Assembly (NCBI GenBank): GCA_914767885.1
Contig: CAJZBQ010000019.1
Location: 1 to 64,000, forward strand
Direction of reading: 5' to 3'
Source: Blepharisma stoltei
Taxonomy: Eukaryota > Ciliophora > Heterotrichea > Heterotrichida > Blepharismidae
DNA length: 64,000 nt
Below are positions 32,484 through 44,181 of the stretch, in pieces. The position numbers and the translations under genes were made by a program. The notes under the pieces are model-generated. The model did not search any database. It had not been told where the DNA came from and saw nothing but the letters and a program-made list of their open reading frames with translations. How positions within the stretch are numbered: the stretch's first letter is position 1; the number at the start of each line of letters is the position of its first letter.

Positions 32484-33187
32484 TTAAAGATTATCGAAAA
32501 TTTGCTTATAAGTCTTTAGAGTACTATCTTTGAAAAACTGAGTAATGATTTTTTGCACTTTAATTCTGTCCTCAGCCAAGCATTCAATTTCTATGATTCT
32601 TTCTGTTGTTTTCCCAATCTCAGCCAAAATATGCATATTTTTAATTATTCTTTTTCTTGAAATTATGTGTTGGAATTCTTCACATTTATTCTCTTCATTA
32701 ATCCATTTCTGTCTATTTATTACCCATTTTCTACCAAATTCCTATTATTTTTTGCATAAATATACAGATAAGAGGCTAGTTTTTTAATAAAGCTAGCTAA
32801 TATAAATATAGTCGAAAATTTAATTAAAGCCATTTGATGCCCATTAATAAGTGGCTCGTTTTTATTTCTTTTTCTGGGGAGCTCAAATCTTTCATGGCAC
32901 TCCAAATCATAATCAGTGTGATTTGTATGGCTTATAATCTCTTGTGGCTGGTTAATGATTTGGTCCATAGTTTTTGACTGTTTAGATCTGGGGATTTTAT
33001 GCTCAGAAGGATTTAAGTGCTGGTTTTTTAACGTTATTTCTTTCGTTAAAATGTTATAGTGCAATTTAGCTGGGCATCGTTTGTCTGAGCAGCGGAAGTA
33101 TATGATGTTTTTCCGAGCACTGTGACGGTGGTAGTTATAATCTTAATGTCAATTACTGTTAGCTTCTTCTGTTTGCTCACTCTGCAT
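32484..33187 (-). CDS. FLYWCH/FAR1-type zinc-finger protein
   Basis: Start at 33187 ('MQSEQTEEA'). A 15-nt intron (33142-33156) and a likely 77-bp IES (32732-32808) are removed to give 203 aa. 'NYNYHRHSARKNIIYFRCSD' then 'KRCPAKLHYN' followed by 'HTNHTDYDLECHERFEL' shows the C-x4-C..H-x-H pattern and the YFRC...CPA core of FLYWCH/WRKY-GCM fold fingers, common in DNA-binding and MULE-derived proteins. The basic C-terminal part is probably helical. Function unknown; sequence-specific DNA binding is an inference. Confidence 0.7.
32732..32808. other. 77-bp probable IES, TA pointer
   Basis: TA at 32732 and 32809. It is needed to pass from the frame ending 'HQMALIKFST' to the frame 'RKWVINRQKWINEENK'. 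Chosen because it gives no stop and a total length divisible by three; other TA pairs are not excluded. Confidence 0.55.
33142..33156 (-). other. 15-nt intron in zinc-finger gene
   Basis: GTAATTGACATTAAG on the minus strand contains an in-frame TAA; splicing gives 'EEANNYNYHRHS'. Confidence 0.88.
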
Positions 33188-33254
33188 TATAGAAAATGGA
33201 AGCTGTTTATTTAAATATTTTAATTATTTTAAATTATTTTTGAATTCAAAAAGA

Positions 33255-34734
33255 TTATTTTAATGCTGGCTCGACATATGTAAAATTCATGAACACGTTG
33301 GCTTCTTGCTGAGGAGTGTTCCAATTGGGGGGAGGGCTGGCTTCATCTTTTATATTGGCCACGTTGAAGTTTCTTGTATCTTTATCACCTCTAATCATCG
33401 GCTTTAAAGGCGGCTCCATTAGTTTGCGTCTTAAAAAATCCCAATCCATCCCGCCAAAAAATGGATGCGGTTTTATGTCAGCTGCATTTGCGAGCCTTTG
33501 CTTTGGGTCTGTAATTAACATTACATTACATTAACCTGGTTTTTAAGGTGTCTAATGCCTACACCCCTTAATTAAAAAGGGTCAAAGCAAGACCAGTGAC
33601 GTCACACAAGCCATCTTGGAATATGTGTGGTCAGCCCACACCCAAGCCTTCTATAAGGCTTCGTCCCAGAAAGTCGCCGCACAGCTCACCCGGTGCGTTG
33701 CCGTCGCTCATCCTGACTCAGCTCCTGCGCGTTTTCCGCCTAAGGGTCATCCTCCCGTGGGGATGTGCTGAGGGGTAAAACTCTGAGCCTCTTGAATGCA
33801 CTGAGGAGCCGTTCCTTTGGCTATCCCCAAAGTTAAACGGCTGTTGCCATGCAGAAGTTTTGAGAGAAAATTGGCAGAGCCAATTTCTCTCGAACCGATA
33901 GCCATTTTATTTATAGTCTGTAATTAACAGTTTTGATATTAAATCCTTAGCTTTATCAGAAAAAGTTTCAGGGAAAAAGAGTTTTCCGCTTATAATATTC
34001 TTGAAAAGCTTATCATAATTTTTAGCGTAAAATGGCGATTTTCCATTTAGCATTTCATATAAAAGAATCCCTAAGCCCCAATAATCAATTTCTTTGCCTT
34101 GGACATGCCCTTTTAGCACTTCTGGCGCTATATATTCAGGTGTTCCACATATAGTATGTGACCTATTCACTTCAGATGAAATTTTCGCTAAATTAAAGTC
34201 TCCTAGTTTTATATGCCCATCTGCATCTAAAAATACATTTTCAGGCTTTAAATCTCTATAGATGAAACCTTTATCATGTAAATCTTCTAAAGCTAGCAAT
34301 ACTTCAGCTGCATAAAACCTTGCAATTTCTTCTGTGAATTTATTTAGCTTTCTTAAATGAAAGAACAGTTCTCCACCTTGCATAAAATCTAAAACTAAAT
34401 AAAGCTTCTGATAATTCTGAAAAGCAAAATGCAATTTTACTACAAAAGGGCTTTTCACTTGTGATAGCACTTCTCTTTCAGTCTGAGCATGAGCTTTCTT
34501 TTTCGCGTCAAAAAGTCTCTGTTTACTTATAAGCTTCATTGCATATAGTTTCCCAGTATCTTTTTTCGTAACTAGCATGACTTTCCCAAATGATCCTTTC
34601 CCCAGGACTTTTTCTACCTTAAAACTTCTGACATTTATAGCTCTGGATTCCAAACTGTCAGGGATCACCAAAATATCTTCATTTTGCTTAGGCTGTGGGA
34701 CTACTTCAGGATGGCAGCAACAAATATTGCCCAT
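33255..34734 (-). CDS. AGC-family Ser/Thr protein kinase
   Basis: Removing the retroposon 33507-33915 gives 356 aa. It starts 'MGNICCCHPE', a myristoylation (G2) plus palmitoylation (CCC) signal, so membrane anchoring is likely. Catalytic domain: 'VLGKGSFGKVMLV' (P-loop), 'LYAMKLI' (VAIK Lys), 'FIYRDLKPENVFLD' (HRD), 'LGDFNLAK' (DFG variant DFN), 'HTICGTPEYIAPEVL' (T-loop), 'LLITDPKQRLANAADIKPHPFF' (end of the AGC domain, spanning the retroposon site). A C-tail with 'EPPLKP' and a hydrophobic-motif-like 'FMNFTYV' follows. DFN in place of DFG is notable; DFN occurs in some active AGC kinases. Target unknown. Confidence 0.9.
33507..33915 (-). mobile_element. SINE-like retroposon S3 in the kinase exon
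   Basis: 14-bp duplication GTCTGTAATTAACA (33507, 33916). On the minus strand it starts 'aaaatggctatcggttcg' and ends (TAATG)n. It shares 'aggatgacccttaggcg' with S7. Excision at the duplication restores 'SKLLITDPKQRL'. Confidence 0.93.
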
Positions 34735-34786
34735 TATTAAAAATTAAGAAATGGTCCTTTATTCAAAATTTTTAGCTAAAATTTAA

Positions 34787-36398
34787 ATGTGGAAAACTTA
34801 CCTTCAGCCTACTAAAAGTTTTAAAGCAAAAACAAAGGACCCGTCAAACGTGAGGGAAAGAATCCAAAGCTTATCAGAAGCTGTAAGCGGCCTAAAGCAA
34901 GACGTCCATAATGAAGCTACAGTTAATGCAATGAACTTTGAAAGGATTGAAAAGCAGCATTTTAATACATTAAATAGCCAAGTAATGACCCTAAAAAAAG
35001 CTTTTACAGACCTTGCAGATGCTTTAGTAGAAGAATTAGATGGGGTAAGAGAAGAAATGAGGGGAGAAATAAAGATGAACAAAGAAGAAATTTGGCAGAA
35101 ATTTGAGGAAATTAATATGAACAACAGGCAAGCACAAGAAAACCATCATCAACTGAATGCTGCACTAACACAGACTACGAAACAAGCTTTTCAGCATATA
35201 CAAACACTGAAAGCAAACCAAGATAAATTAGCAGGAGATATTGAAGCGGGAAGAGCAAAGGCGAGTGAAGCTCAAAATGATTTAAAACAGTTTATTACCC
35301 AGCTGCAGAAAATTGTGGAGACAAATTCACAGCATGTTGCAAGTCTTTATAAAGAGCAAAAAATCATACAAAATAATTTGGAAAAATTAAATAAACTGCC
35401 TGATGAAATTTCACACACAAATAAATGGCGACGACACCGACCTGTCCCTCCCCCGAACCTGTAGTGTGATTGGGGACCTTGCTGCGGCCTGAAGCTAATC
35501 CACTCAGGGAAAGGTCTGATATGGGTACTGGTATTTGTGCCCGGCTAGGTTTCCCTCCCGGTCCAGCAATGACGATTTTTGGATCGTCCCGACGGGACAT
35601 GGGACAAAAAAGGGGTTTTCCTCTAGGGACTGCTGGCGCCCAAATCGGACGGCACAGCAGATGCCGATAAGAGCTAGGGAGTTAATCTCTAGCTCTAACC
35701 CTAGTCCGCCTACTTCCGGAATCTCATGACCAGCCCCATGACCGGAAGGAGCCGAGTGGTAGCCTGTGGCACTTAGGTGTACACTGGGAGCAGGGCAAGG
35801 AAAGCAAGCGAGACGACCAAAAGGAGGAAGAAAAGGACCTACGGTCCTGGCCGGGAGCTACTCAATAACATTCTAATTCTAATTCTAAATTCTGCCTGAT
35901 GAAATTTCAAATGAAATTTTGAATGAAAAAGAAAAAAACCAAGAAAACGTAGAAATTCTTCAAGAAAGCATTAAAAATCTTAGTTTTGATATAAGAAACC
36001 TCGAAAAACAGCTTCTTGAGTACTCCACTAAGTCTGATTTACAGCTATTTAAAGGTGATTTTATTGATTTAGAAAAGAAATTAAAAGAACTATCAGAAGA
36101 ATACAGAAAATCTTTTTATGAAATTAGAAAAGAATTTGATGGGAAATGCGATGATATTAAAAGAGAACAAATTAATATTTCTGATGAAATTATCCAAGAA
36201 ATCAGAGAAAAAAGTAGCCCACAGATAGAAAATAGGGTGGAATATCTGGAAGAGCTAACCACTGCTCAGCGAAGAGAATTATTTGGGTCAATTACATCAA
36301 TGGAGCAGTCCTTTGTGAAAAAGCAAGAAAAGATTATAAGGGCAATTTATCAGCTTGCCAGACACCAAGATCTCCCTGAAGCTCTTCTTGGGCTTTAA
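34787..36398 (+). CDS. Coiled-coil protein, SF-assemblin-like length and composition
   Basis: Removing the retroposon 35396-35891 gives 371 aa. Heptad-rich helix from residue about 25 to the end, with few prolines ('ERIQSLSEAVSGLKQDVHNE', 'LEKQLLEYSTKSDLQLF', 'IENRVEYLEELTTAQRREL'). The N-terminus 'MWKTYLQPTKSFKAKTK' is basic and unstructured. It could be a striated-fibre or other cytoskeletal filament protein; I cannot assign the family firmly. It starts 52 bp from the divergent kinase gene, so the two share a promoter region. Confidence 0.75.
35396..35891 (+). mobile_element. SINE-like retroposon S4 in an exon
   Basis: 18-bp perfect duplication CTGCCTGATGAAATTTCA (35396-35413, 35892-35909), the longest here. 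5' part 'aaatggcgacgacaccgacc', close to S2; 3' tail (TTCTAA)n. GC-rich, no long ORF. Excision rejoins 'NKLPDEIS' and 'NEILNEKEK'. Confidence 0.95.
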
Positions 36399-36627
36399 TT
36401 TAATTCTCTAATTCATTATTCTTTTAATTCTAAATTATTCCTATTCAATCAGCCTTAATAAGCAATCGTATTAATTCTCCTACGTCACTATTTCATATTA
36501 AAATCCTCATTTTCATATTTTCCACAGACTTAAATTCTGATTTCTTACAAATTCTCCTACTTGAATTTTTCTTCATCCTAACAATCAAATAATAAGAGAA
36601 CTAATCAAAAAGTTTACTATAATAAAT

Positions 36628-39600
36628 ATGAGTGTAAAAGTTGCTGTCCGAGTTCGGCCGTTCAATACAAGAGAAAAAGACCTAGGTGCTCAGCTATAGA
36701 GTCTTTTTTTTTACTGAAAAAATGACTGTAAAATATTTTAAAAAAAAAATTGGTTTTTTTAAGAAAACCCTCAGTTATGCATCAAAATGGAAGGCCAAAC
36801 TACAATCATCATTGACCCCAAAACTGGCAATCCTAGAGATTTTTCATTCGATTATTCTTTTTGGTCCCATGACGGCTTCACCGAACGTGAAGACGGCTAC
36901 CTGTTAAGAGCTGACGATAGATACGCTGACCAGAACATCGTATATCAAGAGCTCGGAGAACAAGTTTTAAACAATGCATGGGAGGGTTACAATTGTTGCC
37001 TTTTTGCATATGGGCAAACTGGATCTGGAAAATCTTACTCAATGGTAGGATATGGGGCTAACAAAGGGATCATTCCAGTGAGCTCAGAAGAAATTTTTGT
37101 AAGAATTGATAGAAATCATGACCCAAATTTGATGTATGAAGTTATGGTCAGCATGCTTGAAATTTATAATGAAAAGGTGCAGGATTTGCTTATACCAGTA
37201 GCTCAGAGGCCACAAGGAGGGTTATGCTAGGGAAATTGAATAGATATAAATAATGATTTTTAATGAAATATGGAGAATTGAGGAAAAAGTGCATAAAAAT
37301 CAGAGAAAGCAAAGCAACTGGCGTTTTCGTAGAAAATTTGTCAAAACACCCTGTTACTTCGTATGCGGAAATTGAAAAGCTGATGGAGAAAGGGAATACA
37401 AATAGGTCGATTGGGTCTACGCAGATGAACGCCACAAGCAGTAGAGCTCATACGATTTTTACGATAGAGTTTAAGCAGATTATAGTTAAAGGGGACACAA
37501 AAACGACAAAAGCTTCTGTGATTAATTTAGTCGATCTTGCAGGCAGTGAAAAAGCTGGACAAACAGGAGCTACAGGAGAAAGACTTAAAGAAGGATGCGC
37601 TATCAATAAATCTTTGGTCGTCTTAGGCTCAGTTATAGAAGCTCTTGCTGAGAAATCTCAAGGAAAAGACAAAAAAGGCATCGTTATCCCTTACAGAGAC
37701 TCAGCTTTGACTAGAATTCTTCAAAACGCCTTAGGAGGAAACAGCAAAACTGTCATGGTCTGTGCTCTTTCCCCTGCAACTGTAAATTATGAAGAAACTT
37801 TGTCAACCCTCAGATATGCAGACAGAGCTAAAAAAATCAAAAACCATGCTGTCGTCAATGAGTCTCCAGAAGAAAAAATTATTAGGGAGCTTACACAAGA
37901 AAATGATGAACTTAAGCGGCTTATAGACCAAGCTGGAGGAATTGAAAAACTAAGGGAACTCAGAGAACAATTGGAAGCCAATGAAAGATTTTCTTCAGCA
38001 CAAAGGATCAGCTGGCAGCAACAAAGAGAAGCAGTCCAAGACGATTTTGAGCCTGAAATTGATAGATCTGGGCCTCATATTACGAATATTAATGAAGACC
38101 ATTTATTGTCTGGAAAAGTTGTATATAATTTTGATAATGTACCAATCGTCGTGGGGAGAAAAACTGGAAACCCAAAGCCTGATATTTTAATATCAAATTC
38201 TAGTGTAAGGCCAAGACATTGCACTTTTGACAAAGACGAAGACGGGAATATTACTTTGCAGCCAATTGACCCTAGTTGCAGTGAATATTTATTTGTAAAC
38301 GGCAATAAAGTGTTTGAAAAAATAATACTCAAACATTTAGACAGGATAATTATAGGCACCAATCAGATTTATTTATTTAAAATCCCTGGGGAAGAAGCTG
38401 ATATAAAAGAAAATGATATTGATTATGAATTCGCGATTGAAGAAAAAAGCAATGCCCAGCAGATTGATATTGAAAAAGAAATGCCCCAGATGCCTCAGCA
38501 ACTTCCTACACCTATACAAACTAAGACTGCACCAGTACCTGTAGCGCAGGAAGAACCTAAAAATGATGTCATTGGAAATGAGCCAGGAAATAATTATATC
38601 CCTGAAAGCCAAGTAAATCATGAAAACCACCCAGAAAATCAAGAAAACCATGAAAGCCATGAAAATCACGAGAGCCATGAAAATCATCATCCTGAGCACG
38701 CTCCAGAAGTAGCTCATGAGCCTGAGCCAGTAAATAAGAAACGTCAGCTTCACTCAAGGCTAGCCAAGCTTTTCCCTCTGGTAAATGAAGCCAATTTAAT
38801 CGCAACTGACCTCAACCGTCATGTAAAATTCAATGTAAAAATTATCAATATTCTCCCTGATGAAGTTGAAAAAGAAGAAGACCTAGAGCCAGACTACTGG
38901 GAAAAAGAGCTTAAGGTTGAAGTCCAAAACCAAGATTATGGATTAATTTGGCTGTGGGATGTAGAAAAGTTTGAAGACAGGCTGTGCATGTTGAGAGAAA
39001 TGCTGGATGAGCAGACCGACCCTTCACCTGAAGAAGATCCACTCTGGGATCCACCAGAAGAAAATTTATTAGGAAAAGGATATTATACTTAATTTATATA
39101 ATTTTTATTAAAATTTGATTTATATATCAATTTATAAATATTCAAGTAAATACAGATTATTCATTAAAACCGCTTGGCTTGCTTTTTGATAATCCTTTCA
39201 ACATATTAATCATCAGCACAAGTGGAGGAGATGCAGGATTATTGAAAATGAACATCGTCCCTACAGACGAAGATGGCCAAATGCTAGATGAAGGCCCAGA
39301 ATCGCCTGAAGAATTAGTAGGATCACTTATAAATTTCCGTGTAGAAATTCAAGAAGCCTGAAATATTCCTTTATCCCATGCAAACAATGTATACTGTGAA
39401 TATCATTTTCCAGGCCTTGGAATTCGTAGGACAAATGTGTTCCCAGGATACTCAGAGCATCCAACATTTAGCTATAAAGAGCAATTTACTAGTGTTTTGG
39501 TAGATGATTACTTGTGTAACTATCACATTTTCAATAAATATATCATAAAGTTTGTTTTAAATTTAAAAAAAAAAACAAAATTTTATTTAATAGAGGATAT

Positions 39601-39894
39601 ATGCAAACTAAAAAATTAGCAATTTCTGTATTCGGGACTGGTATGGCAATGAAAGTAGAGACCCAAAAACCAGCCAAAAAGAAGCCAACCTATGAGAGTG
39701 CCCCAGCGCAAACCCCATGTGTAGAAAATGTTATGGAAAACAGAACCAGAGCCACCACTGTAGGAGTTGCCAATAATGTATCACAAGGAATGGCTAGTCC
39801 CAAGATGGCGACAAAAAATATAAAAGCAGCAAAAGAAAAGGCAGTAAAGGGGGATAAAGGTGGAAAAGATAAGGAAAAATGCGCGATATTCTAG
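36628..39894 (+). CDS. Kinesin-3 family motor with FHA domain and CaaX tail
   Basis: Four short IESs (36695-36775, 37223-37293, 39082-39155, 39538-39596) removed: 993 aa. Motor domain: 'MSVKVAVRVRPFNTREKD', P-loop 'AYGQTGSGKSYSM', switch I 'NATSSRAHTIF', switch II 'LVDLAGSEKAGQTGATGERL', end 'LRYADRAKKIKN'. Then a neck coiled coil, an FHA domain ('VPIVVGRKTGNPKPDI', 'VRPRHCTF'), a linker with His/Glu/Asn repeats (NHESHENHESHENHHPEH), and a KIF1-like region with 'LVGSLINFRVEIQEAWNIP'. Motor-FHA order defines kinesin-3 (Unc104/KIF1), plus-end vesicle transport. The last four residues CAIF form a CaaX prenylation site in place of the usual PH domain, suggesting lipid anchoring to cargo. Confidence 0.93.
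36695..36775. other. 81-bp IES in kinesin, TAT pointer
   Basis: TAT at 36695 and 36776. Joins 'EKDLGAQL' to 'CIKMEGQTTIII'. Confidence 0.85.
37223..37293. other. 71-bp IES in kinesin, TA pointer
   Basis: TA at 37223 and 37294. Joins 'QRPQGGL' to 'KIRESKATGVFVENL', exactly the kinesin consensus GGL-x-[IV]RE. Confidence 0.9.
39082..39155. other. 74-bp IES in kinesin, ATTAT pointer
   Basis: ATTAT at 39082 and 39156. Joins 'LLGKGYY' to 'SLKPLGLLFDNPF'. Confidence 0.8.
39538..39596. other. 59-bp IES in kinesin, ATATAT pointer
   Basis: ATATAT at 39538 and 39597. Joins 'CNYHIFNKY' to 'MQTKKLAISVFGTG'. Confidence 0.8.
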
Positions 39895-40239
39895 AAGGCA
39901 TAATTATTACTTGCTCCCCTCTGCCATTCCTGAGCAAGAAAAGCCTTTGGATGTTTTTAATATAAATTTTTAAAAAAAAAATAATATTTGATATATGAGT
40001 GATAATTATTAAATTTTGCATTCTAAAACATAAATTAATTTTTCCTTTCCAAAATTTACTTATTGATTAAATAATATTTTTTTTTTAAAATAAATCCAGT
40101 TGGAGAGAGTAAATTATTTTGCCCTCTTATGGAGAGAAGAAGCTAATATCATGTTTAAAGAGCTGCTGAGTTTTTATTTATGATTCTTATTTTTCTTCTT
40201 TACTTTTCCAATGGATTAACTCTCTTAATAAACCTAAAA
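39895..40239. other. Intergenic DNA with a possible eroded MITE
   Basis: 'gctcccctctgccattcctg' at 39913 and 'ccctcttatggagagaagaag' at 40120 with an AT-rich interior look like an eroded CTCCC..GGGAG element. Too degenerate to be sure. Confidence 0.3.
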
Positions 40240-42655
40240 ATGGGTGGCAAAGGTAAGAAGAAAAGAGATACCCCAGAATCCTTCAAAGAAAAAGGTAACT
40301 CTGCCTTTAATATGCGCGATTTTTCACGAGCTCTTGAATCATACTCAAAAGGTTTAGAACTAGACCCAAACCATGCCACCCTGCTTACAAATCGAGCATC
40401 AGTTTATATAGAACTCCATAGATATGAAGACGCCATCACAGATTCTGCTAAAGCAATAGAAGTTGACCCAAGCTGAATCAAAGATAAGATTAGGATTAAA
40501 AAGTTTAAAGAATTCCAGACTTGATGCTCCACATCCTTACGACCATCGGAGCCTGCTTGCTGGAGGAATTCAGTCATATGAACCCTGTCTCAACAGCGGT
40601 CTACTTCAGGAACCTTGGGTGGACCGATTTCCTGAGTCTCGATAGTTTTATGAATCCTCTTCCTCCACGTCATTCAGGTGCTATAGAGGCAAAGCCACCT
40701 GATGCCTCCAGCCAACCACCTGGGGGGATGTGACACGTAGGAAAAAAGAATTACGGCCCTCTAGAACTTGCACGGCCCCAAAAGCTATCCGAATAACTAA
40801 TACCTTGACTGGAATTGCCATTAGCTGATTTCCAAGACTTATCAAACCCATAAGTCACTCTAGGCAATTCAAGGGTTAGGATTAAAGGGCATGAGCCTTT
40901 GCGTATGCTATAAAGCAATTTGGCGCCAAAAATGGTACATCTTCAAGGACACATTTGTCGCCACCATCATATTAAATATACTAAATCAAAGGTTACTTGC
41001 GTATGGCTTTAGCCTTACGAGAGTTAAGCAGATTCCACGAAGCCATTGATTTTGTGCATCGTGGACTTACAATTAAGCCTGACTTTGAAGAACTCTTAAT
41101 CTTGCAAAAAGGCATTGAAGAAGATTTAGCAATAGAAACAGCTCTTCCTTTAGATCACCCAGAAAGAGTCAAATTTGATAACTTGATTAAGTGGCTGCTT
41201 GATGGAGGAGCCCAATTCCCCAAGCTAAAATTAAGATTTTATTCAAAAGACTACAGAGGCGTCCACAGTACCACTTTTATTGCAAAAAACGAAACCATCG
41301 TAATAATCCCAAGAACTCATATCATTACTTTAGAAATGGCCAAAGCAACCCCAATTGGGCAAAAAATGGTCGCAGCCAATCTAAACTTGTTGTCTCCTAA
41401 ACATTCCTTTTTATCGTCCTTTATTTTACAAGAAAAAGCTAAAGAAGAAAGCTGGTGAAAGCCTTATTTAGACATTTTGCCTGAGTCTTATTCTAATTTT
41501 CCAATATTTTATACAGAAGAAGACAAAGAATGGCTGACTGGCTCTCCTTTTCTAGACCAAGTAAACGAAAAAATTCAAGATATAGAAGAAGATTATAACG
41601 CTATTGTAGAAGCTGTCCCTGAGTTTGCAGAATTTCCATTATTTGAATTTTCTAAAATCAGAATGGGAGTCAGTTCTAGGATTTTTGGCATGCAGATTGA
41701 CGGGAATAAAACTGATGGCTTTGTACCTCTGGCTGATATGTTAAACCATAGAAGACCAAGACAGACCACGTGGTCTTATGAAGACTCAAAAAATGGATTT
41801 GTTATTGAAGCTATGGAAGATATAGAAAGAGGACTGGAAGTTATGGACAGTTATGGGAAAAAATGCAACTCAAGGTTTTTATTAAATTATGGATTTATTG
41901 TGAGGAATAATGACGCCAATGAGTACCCATTTAAATGCAAGCTGAGGGAGGATGACCCGAATTTGATGACAAAAAGAAATTTAATTGATGGAAGCTTGTC
42001 ACAGACTTTTAGGGTGCAGGCTGATGAAAAAGAAAACATTTTTAGTGACTTTTTAGGGTTTTTGAGGTTTGTGGAGCTTAATGATATATCGATTTTGCCG
42101 AGGATTATGGAGGAATGCCAAGAAGAAGAGCAGCCAGGGTTTAAACCAAGAAAAATTAAGCCAATTTCTTTGGCAAATGAAAGAAGAGTGCTGCAGCATG
42201 TGCAAAAATTAGCTAAAAATGGCATAGATTTGTACCCTGAAACTTTATATTCATTATAATGAATTTGCAATTTTTTTAAAAAATAATTCAAAAATAAAAA
42301 TTTATTAGGAAAAATATAAGCCTATCTTTAAAGACCAAAATATTAAATTTAAAGCCACATTTTCTATTCTCTCTATGTATTTTAATATTTAAAATAGTTA
42401 TTAGAACTTCTATTTAAATAAAAAGAAATAGAATCAGATGCTCAAATTTTATTAAGAGAAGATTTAACTGAAAATCAAAGAAATTGTGTCTTAATGAGAC
42501 AAGGGGAAAAACAAATTTTAGATTGGTATTTTAAATTTGCTGAACAAGCTTTAGCTCTTTTAGACTTGGAAAGAAAAGATGTCAAAAAAGCAGCGAAAGG
42601 GAGTCCTTATGAGTCTTACTTAACACACAGCATAATACCTTTGTTAGGAAAATAA
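40240..42655 (+). CDS. TPR-SET domain protein (SETD3/RuBisCO-methyltransferase type)
   Basis: Removing the retroposon 40476-40983 and the IES 42255-42428 gives 577 aa. N-terminus 'MGGKGKKKRDTPESFKEKGN', then about three TPRs ('GNSAFNMRDFSRALESYSKG', 'YLRMALALRELSRFHEAIDF'). The SET region includes 'AKNETIVIIPRTHIIT', 'MGVSSRIFGMQIDG', 'VPLADMLNHRRP' (the N-H motif binding AdoMet) and 'RGLEVMDSYGKKCNSRFLLNYGF' (catalytic Tyr). The C-terminus 'RNCVLMRQGEKQILDW' resembles the Rubisco-LSMT substrate-binding domain. The expected role is lysine or histidine methylation of a non-histone protein; substrate unknown. Confidence 0.88.
40476..40983 (-). mobile_element. SINE-like retroposon S5 in an exon
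   Basis: Short 8-bp duplication AATCAAAG (40476, 40984). On the minus strand 5' 'atggtggcgacaaatgtg', 3' (TAATCC/TCTTA)n-like tail. GC-rich, no long ORF. Excision restores a canonical TPR: 'VDPSWIK|GYLRMALAL'. Confidence 0.9.
42255..42428. other. 174-bp IES in the TPR-SET gene, TA pointer
   Basis: TA at 42255 and 42429; joins 'LYPETLYSL' to 'ESDAQILLREDLTENQ'. Other TA pairs leave a TAA in frame. Confidence 0.75.
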
Positions 42656-44181
42656 ATAATAATCATATGGCTTTTGGGTCTTCGTACTTCAAGATTTAAT
42701 ATCTATTTGTTTCATGTACTTCCGAATCTCTTAAAACTCTCTCTGATATTTTAAACAAGCTTTTTATATAATCTTTTAGCAAATAATCATTAACTACCCT
42801 TATATTGATGAATAATCGGTCTATATCAAACTGCCAATAGTTCGATCATTACAAAAAAATTCCATTTTAGTCAGGTATTTCTGGATTTTTCTATTTAATT
42901 ATTTTATCTCAAAATTGAAAGAATTACGCAAGAATTTTATCTAAAACTTTACATTTCAGCCTTTTCTTGAATATTTTTCTCTATTATACTGAGAATTTGA
43001 CTTCTGGCTCTTAAATATAGCCCGTTCCTGGCTATAGATCGGGCTATGCCCGATCTTTGCCGAAACCGGGGGTCACTTCGAGGTGACGAGTCAACTCCCC
43101 GAGTTGGCAAATCACTTAATGGTGGCTATTTGCCAATTCGGGGAGTTGACTCGTCACCTCGAAGTGATGCAGACAAACCCCCCGGGTTTCTCGGCAAAGA
43201 TCGGGCATAGCCCGATCTATAGCCGGGGAACAGGCTATATGGATTTCTGACTTAACAATTAAAATAATTTGAGCTTTCTCTAGCACAGACTTATTATCAA
43301 AAGCCATTCAAGAAATATATAACTACTCATTCCTATTTGTCTCTGCCCTTAAATATTCTCAAGGCTAAAGCTAGAAATCCAAATAAATTAAGGTGAGATG
43401 CTCAAAACTAAAATAAATGAACCCAGAATCGAAATTTATAAAAATCTCAAGATCAAGCTCCAGTTTTAAAATCACAAAAATAAACATTGATCTATGCTCT
43501 CTCAGAATTCTCTTTTCTTTCTGTCAGTATCTCTGTAGAAAAAATCAAGAAAATTTTGTTTTTTGTCGCCAATAGAAATTAGTCTTACCACTTAAAAAAA
43601 TAGTTTGAATTGGCTTAATGCAATAAATCCATGAAAATCTCACGAATATTTTGAAATAAGTTTAAAAATGCTGAGCAGCATACTGAAAATAAAATTCAAC
43701 ATAAAATAGGCCATATTTAAATCAGCTGTGATTACTGATTCCATATTAGAATGTGTTAACTTAAATGTAATAAAATATGGATAACTTAATTTAATTACTC
43801 ATATTATAAAAAGAGATACTCTCTTCTGCAAGCATTAAAATCAGATTTTCCCTTATAGATCCCAAATGGTCTGATGAACGACTTGCTTGGGAAGTATTCC
43901 AGAGTACACAGGAAAAGGGCCAGAAAGTCTTTTAGGTCACGCTAACAACGCTTCTAATTGGTTCAGTGCATATATTCCTAAGGGTCACCTCCTCTGTTGT
44001 GTCAGCAATAAGAACCATATGCCTCCTTCTTCATTGCACCAGCTGAATTTCTATATTCAGCAATCCATATTGGCATTGAGGATAAACATTACCTATAAAA
44101 ATCATCCCTATAATAAAATATGCATTTTTTAATTACATGTAGTAATGCTTAAATATAATGAGATTAGTAACTTTTTTCTAT
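42656..44181. other. Long intergenic region
   Basis: About 1.5 kb of AT-rich DNA with one hairpin element (43017-43239) and a moderately GC-rich patch (43850-44060) that could be an old retroposon fragment. No gene recognised. Confidence 0.5.
43017..43239. mobile_element. Hairpin TATAG element, GC-rich
   Basis: About 223 bp. Arms from 'tatagcccgttcctggctat' inward pair with 'atagccggggaacaggctata'; inner arms 'gatcgggctatgcccgatc' are themselves palindromic; loop of about 20 bp at 43120. TA duplicated. No ORF of note. Confidence 0.88.

Noticed and set aside
35470-35729. Open frames inside retroposon S4 (and similar ones in S2, S3, S5, S6 and S7)
   Set aside because: Short, overlapping in two frames and not conserved among related retroposons; GC-rich DNA has few stops by chance.
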